In this document: one piece after another, positions 30,063 to 33,506 of the stretch
Numbering within the stretch: position 1 is the first letter of the stretch
Layout of the letters: each line of letters starts with the position of its first letter
The notes under the pieces: generated by a model
Databases searched by the model: none
What the model was told of the DNA's origin: nothing
Seen by the model: only the letters and a program-made list of their open reading frames with translations
Position numbers and translations under genes: made by a program
Assembly: GCA_017445905.1 (NCBI GenBank)
Contig: JAFSRX010000002.1
Span: forward strand, 1 to 33,506
DNA length: 33,506 nt
Origin: Eubacterium sp.
Lineage (GTDB): Bacteria; Bacillota; Clostridia; Oscillospirales; Acutalibacteraceae
Reading direction: 5' to 3'

Positions 30063-31892
30063 ATGGCACAGAGAAAAGACATTAAAAACATTGCAATAAT
30101 TGCCCACGTTGACCACGGAAAAACAACCCTTGTTGATGAAATGCTTCATCAAAGCGGAATATTCCGTGAAAACGAGGTTGTTTCCGAAAGAGTTATGGAT
30201 TCAAACGACCTTGAAAAAGAGAGGGGAATAACAATCCTCTCAAAGAATACGGCAATTCATTATAAAGACACTAAAATCAATATTGTAGATACTCCCGGTC
30301 ACGCTGATTTCGGAGGCGAGGTTGAGCGCATTTTAACTATGGTTGACGGCGTTTTGCTTCTTGTTGACGCATTCGAAGGTTGTATGCCCCAGACAAGATT
30401 TGTTCTCAGTAAGGCGCTTGCTTTAAGAAAAACTCCCCTTGTTGTTGTTAACAAAATTGACCGCGAGGGCGCAAGACCCTATGAGGTTGTTGATGAGGTT
30501 CTCGATTTATTCATTGAGCTTGGCGCTGATGAGGAGCAAATTGAGTTCCCCGTTATTTTCGCGTCTGCAAGAAACGGTTATTCAAGCCTTAATCCCGAGG
30601 ATAAGCAGGGCGATATGCGACCCCTTCTTGATGCAATTCTTGAATACATACCGTCCCCTCGGGGAGATGCCAATGGACCCGCTCAGATTCTGTTTTCATC
30701 GCTTGAATATGATGATTATGTTGGAAGAATCGGCGTCGGCAGAGTTGAAAGAGGCGAGATTAAGGTCAACACTCCCTATGTGCTCTGCAAACAGGACGGA
30801 AGCAGGGAAAACATTAAATTTTCTCAGCTTTATCAGTTTGAGGGACTTAAAAGAGTATCCTGTGAGAGTGCGGGCTTCGGCGACCTTATCTGCGTTGCGG
30901 GCGTTGAGGATCTCAATATCGGTGAAACTGCCTGCGACCCCGAAAATGTTGAGCCGCTTCCCTTTGTTAAGATAGACGAGCCGACAATAAGTATGAATTT
31001 CATTGTCAACGATTCTCCATTTTCAGGACGTGAGGGCAAATATGTAACCTCAAGAAACCTGAGAGACCGACTTTTTAAAGAGGTTGAAACCAATGTTTCA
31101 ATGAGGGTTGAGGAAACTGATTCAATGGATACCTTCAAGGTTTCGGGCAGGGGCGAGCTTCATCTTTCAATTCTGATTGAAACGATGAGAAGAGAAAACT
31201 ATGAATTCCAGGTATCCCGCCCGAAAGTTATTCTTAAAAAAGATAAGGATACGGGCGAAACTCTAGAGCCAATGGAAAATGCAATTATCGAGGTTCCCGA
31301 GGAATATGTTGGCGTTGTTATGGAAAAGCTCTGCTCACGCAAGGGCGAAATCGGGAATATGGATACCCGTTCAACTGGTATGACCCATCTTGAAATAAAA
31401 ATTCCATCAAGGGGACTTATCGGTTATCGCAGTGAGTTTTTAACCGACACAAACGGAAACGGAATTATGAATCAGCTCTTTGCAGGCTATGAGCCATATA
31501 AGGGCGATATTGAAACAAGAAGCCGCGGCTCAATCGTTGCTCACGAAACGGGAACAACAACGGGCTACGGACTTTGGAACACTCAGGACAGGGGAAGGCT
31601 CTTTGTCGGTCCCGGTATTGATGTTTATGAGGGAATGATTGTCGGCGAATGTGCAAAGGATGAGGATATTGTTTGTAATGTCTGCAAGAAAAAGCATGTA
31701 ACAAACACCCGTGCAAGCGGCTCGGATGAAGCGCTTAAACTTGTTCCGCCAACAACGCTTTCGCTTGAACAGAGTATGGAGTTTCTTGCAGATGATGAGC
31801 TTCTCGAGGTAACTCCGAAATCAATCAGATTAAGAAAAACTATTCTGAATAAAGAGCTTAGATTAAAAGCGGAAAGCAGAGCGAGAAAATAG
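30063..31892 (+). CDS. typA: Translational GTPase TypA/BipA
   Basis: Ribosome-associated GTPase of the EF-G superfamily needed for growth at low temperature and for 50S assembly. 609 residues: G1 AHVDHGKT (14-21), G2 RGITI, G3 DTPGH, G4 NKID, G5 SAR, then domain II, domains III and V and the TypA-specific C-terminal domain. G1 lysine and histidine of the active site are intact. Ribosome site AAGGA eight bases before the ATG, directly after the repeat element. A short repeat, not a terminator, separates it from hemW. Confidence 0.97.
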   Translation: MAQRKDIKNIAIIAHVDHGKTTLVDEMLHQSGIFRENEVVSERVMDSNDLEKERGITILSKNTAIHYKDTKINIVDTPGHADFGGEVERILTMVDGVLLLVDAFEGCMPQTRFVLSKALALRKTPLVVVNKIDREGARPYEVVDEVLDLFIELGADEEQIEFPVIFASARNGYSSLNPEDKQGDMRPLLDAILEYIPSPRGDANGPAQILFSSLEYDDYVGRIGVGRVERGEIKVNTPYVLCKQDGSRENIKFSQLYQFEGLKRVSCESAGFGDLICVAGVEDLNIGETACDPENVEPLPFVKIDEPTISMNFIVNDSPFSGREGKYVTSRNLRDRLFKEVETNVSMRVEETDSMDTFKVSGRGELHLSILIETMRRENYEFQVSRPKVILKKDKDTGETLEPMENAIIEVPEEYVGVVMEKLCSRKGEIGNMDTRSTGMTHLEIKIPSRGLIGYRSEFLTDTNGNGIMNQLFAGYEPYKGDIETRSRGSIVAHETGTTTGYGLWNTQDRGRLFVGPGIDVYEGMIVGECAKDEDIVCNVCKKKHVTNTRASGSDEALKLVPPTTLSLEQSMEFLADDELLEVTPKSIRLRKTILNKELRLKAESRARK

Positions 31893-31895
31893 AGT

Positions 31896-31945
31896 TTCAA
31901 GTTCCGAGTGCCGATTTTTTGGTTTCTCGCTTCGCTCGGTTAAAT
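31896..31945. repeat. Intergenic element, TCGCTTCGCTCGG core
   Basis: TTTCTCGCTTCGCTCGGTTAA (31923-31943) after a TTTCAAGTTCCGAGTGCCG stretch; same core as at 2613-2624 and 33244-33252. Confidence 0.45.
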
Positions 31946-31968
31946 AAATTATGAGAGGATGTGAGTAT

Positions 31969-33000
31969 ATGAACAAAGCAGGTTTATATATTCACATCCC
32001 TTTTTGTAAAAACAAGTGCCCCTACTGTGATTTTTACAGCGTAAAATACTGCGAAAGCGAAGCGAAGGAATATTGCAGTAGGGTTATTTTTCAGATGAAG
32101 GAATTTGAGGGGACTTTTGATACTGTTTATTTCGGCGGCGGAACGCCGAGCATTATTCCCGAAGAATTAATCGGAGAGCTTCTCGCTAATGCAAAAGAGC
32201 ATTTTGAAATTGATAAAAACAGCGAAATAACCATTGAATGCAATCCCTCAAGGGATTTGAAAGAGAGCTTAAAAAAATATAAATCATACGGCATTAACCG
32301 AATAAGTCTTGGAATGCAGAGCGCCGTTGATAAAGAACGTTTTGCCCTCGGAAGAAGTGCGGGAAAAGAGCAGGTTAAAAAGGCTGTTGATGACGCGAAA
32401 AATGCGGGAATTGAAAACATCAGCCTTGATTTAATGCTCGGAACTCCAAAGCAAACTCTTTCCTCCCTCGATGAAAGTTTTGATTTTATTGACAGGATGA
32501 GGGTTAAACATATTTCTGCTTATATGCTCAAAATTGAAGAGGGAACAAAATTTTTCGAGATGAAAAACAAGCTTGAACTTCCGAGTGACGATGAAGTTTG
32601 TGAGATGTATTTAAAAACAGTAAATGTTTTAAATCAGCTCGGCTTTCCTCAGTATGAAATCAGTAATTTTGCAAAAGAAGGCTTTGAGAGCAGGCATAAT
32701 TTAAAGTATTGGGAGCTTGATGATTATCTCGGACTCGGCAAAAGCGCTCATTCCTTTTGGAAGGGCAAAAGGTTTTTTACCGATGAGAATTTCAATATTA
32801 TTCCTGATGGCGACGGAGGCAGCAGAGAAGAGAGAATTATGCTCGGATTAAGACTTTCAAAGGGGATAAATAAAAAGCTGATAAAAAAGAACTATCATTC
32901 TTATGTTGATATGGGATATTTAAGAGAAAAAGGCGAAAATATTGCCTTAACCCCGAGGGGAATGCTTGTTTCAAATTCAATAATAAATGAACTTATTTAG
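31969..33000 (+). CDS. hemW: Radical SAM haem chaperone HemW
   Basis: 343 residues. Radical SAM cluster C13-x3-C17-x2-C20 in CKNKCPYC, GGGTPSI, and the later C-terminal HemN_C domain. It has the C-x3-C-x2-C motif without the extra trailing Cys found in coproporphyrinogen dehydrogenase HemN, so I call HemW (haem insertion) not HemN. ATG 31969 chosen with AGAGGATG upstream; an ATG at 31951 overlaps that site. In Firmicutes hemW commonly precedes hrcA-grpE-dnaK. Confidence 0.9.
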   Translation: MNKAGLYIHIPFCKNKCPYCDFYSVKYCESEAKEYCSRVIFQMKEFEGTFDTVYFGGGTPSIIPEELIGELLANAKEHFEIDKNSEITIECNPSRDLKESLKKYKSYGINRISLGMQSAVDKERFALGRSAGKEQVKKAVDDAKNAGIENISLDLMLGTPKQTLSSLDESFDFIDRMRVKHISAYMLKIEEGTKFFEMKNKLELPSDDEVCEMYLKTVNVLNQLGFPQYEISNFAKEGFESRHNLKYWELDDYLGLGKSAHSFWKGKRFFTDENFNIIPDGDGGSREERIMLGLRLSKGINKKLIKKNYHSYVDMGYLREKGENIALTPRGMLVSNSIINELI

Positions 33001-33023
33001 CAAATAATATCCTTGGTGATAGT

Positions 33024-33191
33024 ATGAAAAAGAAAAAATATAAACTCAGCAAAAGCCTTACAAACAAATATTCCTCGTGGGCAACAAATCCAACTGTTCA
33101 TCCCGATTCAAAAACTGAAATGGGCGTTCCGATTCCCGATGAACAGAATGTTGAATACTCAAAAGAATATCAGGAAGAAAACGAGCTTTAG
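33024..33191 (+). CDS. Small DUF3787-like protein
   Basis: 55 residues: basic start MKKKKYKLSK, then NKYSSWATNPTV, VPIPDEQNVEYSKEYQEENE. The layout W-A-x-x-x-x-V-x-P-x-S followed by V-P-I-P-x-E-x-x-V-x-x-(A/S)-K-x-(Y/W) fits the DUF3787 family of short clostridial proteins of unknown function. Ribosome site TTGGTGAT precedes the ATG by about six bases. It follows hemW by 23 bp and is probably cotranscribed. A tight hairpin GCACACTTCGTGTGC follows the stop. Confidence 0.72.
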   Translation: MKKKKYKLSKSLTNKYSSWATNPTVHPDSKTEMGVPIPDEQNVEYSKEYQEENEL

Positions 33192-33205
33192 CACACTTCG
33201 TGTGC
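33191..33205 (+). repeat. Short hairpin after the DUF3787-like gene
   Basis: GCACAC-TTC-GTGTGC, six-base arms; no T run follows, so not a standard terminator. Confidence 0.5.
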
Positions 33206-33300
33206 AACTAAGAGTTAAGAGTGAAGAATGAAGAATTTCGGGTGCTGCGCTCCGACTGTTAAAAAAGTGGAGAGCGGAGAGTGGAGTTTCGGGTCGTTGC
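33206..33300. repeat. Intergenic element, GCTGCGCTC core
   Basis: AAGAGTTAAGAGTGAAGAAT-type run followed by TTTCGGGTGCTGCGCTCCGA (33237-33256) and GTGGAGAGCGGAGAGTGGAG. Same family as the elements in the gaps at 2604, 29936 and 31896. Confidence 0.5.
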
Positions 33301-33310
33301 CTCTTCAGCA

Positions 33311-33374
33311 CACGGGGACGTTCCTCTCCAAGCACAGTCCTTCCTTGAATTGCGTTCGGAGGTGCGTCCCCATG
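33311..33374. repeat. Imperfect inverted repeat with GGGGACG/CGTCCCC arms
   Basis: GGGGACG (33314-33320) pairs with CGTCCCC (33365-33371); after two mismatches the pairing continues into CCTC/GAGG. The words GACGTTCCTCTCCA and GACGTTACCTCTCCA are repeated at 33318 and 33387. No gene is seen from 33192 to the end. Confidence 0.5.
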
Positions 33375-33467
33375 GCGTACGAATAGACGTTACCTCTCCA
33401 CGTCAGTTTAGAAACAACAAGGCAAACAAATAATAAAAAACTAAATTGAGTTTTTTGAAAAAAGTTG

Positions 33468-33496
33468 TTGACATATCCACTTTTATTTGCTATTAT
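33468..33496 (+). promoter_or_regulatory. Strong promoter at the window edge (possibly hrcA)
   Basis: TTGACA (33468-33473), 17-bp spacer, TATTAT (33491-33496). The last bases are TTAAGCAC, similar to the start of a CIRCE element (TTAGCACTC), cut off by the window end. Confidence 0.7.
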
Positions 33497-33506
33497 ATTT
33501 AAGCAC

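Noticed and set aside
31969-33000. Annotation as coproporphyrinogen dehydrogenase HemN.
   Set aside because: The cluster motif lacks the extra trailing Cys of HemN, and length and neighbourhood fit HemW.

Overview
The window looks like a chromosomal segment of a spore-forming, AT-rich Gram-positive bacterium of the class Clostridia, most likely an anaerobic gut lineage near Oscillospirales/Ruminococcaceae. The basis is the tail of an alpha/beta-type small acid-soluble spore protein at the left edge, AGGAGG-type ribosome binding sites, TTGACA/TATAAT promoters, a PASTA kinase-like protein, an ECF transporter S component, an Asp23–FakA–RecG gene block and a GltX–GlnS pair. The genus is inference. 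Genes are tightly packed on both strands and most intergenic gaps hold promoters, terminators or short structured repeats.

Left part (1–10.6 kb): the spore-protein tail; a membrane-anchored DUF3048 protein (minus); an orphan protein with a faint MreB-like core and a tiny basic protein (plus); a RibU-like ECF S component behind a strong promoter and an unexplained ~190-nt structured leader (plus); a minus-strand series of D-Ala-D-Ala ligase, a helical-bundle protein, a short-chain dehydrogenase, PrmA and a YhaM-type exoribonuclease. A divergent promoter then drives a zinc-ribbon/pseudokinase/PASTA membrane protein followed by a flavodoxin.

Middle (10.7–22.3 kb, minus strand): a probable operon YmdB phosphodiesterase – orphan peptide-type solute-binding lipoprotein – Asp23/YloU – FakA-like DAK2 protein – RecG – intracellular GH43 glycosidase. 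Upstream of it lie LarC and LarE (nickel-pincer cofactor synthesis), a secreted fibronectin-III protein and a FAD/Rieske oxidoreductase. A plus-strand metallo-beta-lactamase-fold protein follows.

The 23.3–25.6 kb region is the most unusual. A symmetric array of six small hairpins separated by ATGAAAT/ATTTCAT linkers is followed by a lone M16 metallopeptidase gene and then a field of repeats, each built from a hairpin plus a copy of the 3' end of tRNA-Pro. The intact tRNA-Pro(CGG) gene sits at the right edge (25489–25565, minus). The same tRNA end occurs on both sides of the peptidase gene, which looks like the scar of integration or duplication at this tRNA.

Right part (25.6–33.5 kb, plus strand): a membrane protein with a DUF5780-like domain, glutamyl- and glutaminyl-tRNA synthetases overlapping by one base, the GTPase TypA/BipA, the radical-SAM haem chaperone HemW, a 55-aa DUF3787-like protein, and at the very edge a strong promoter that probably serves the hrcA-grpE-dnaK heat-shock operon outside the window. 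Dispersed structured repeats recur in several gaps, one family with compensatory base changes.
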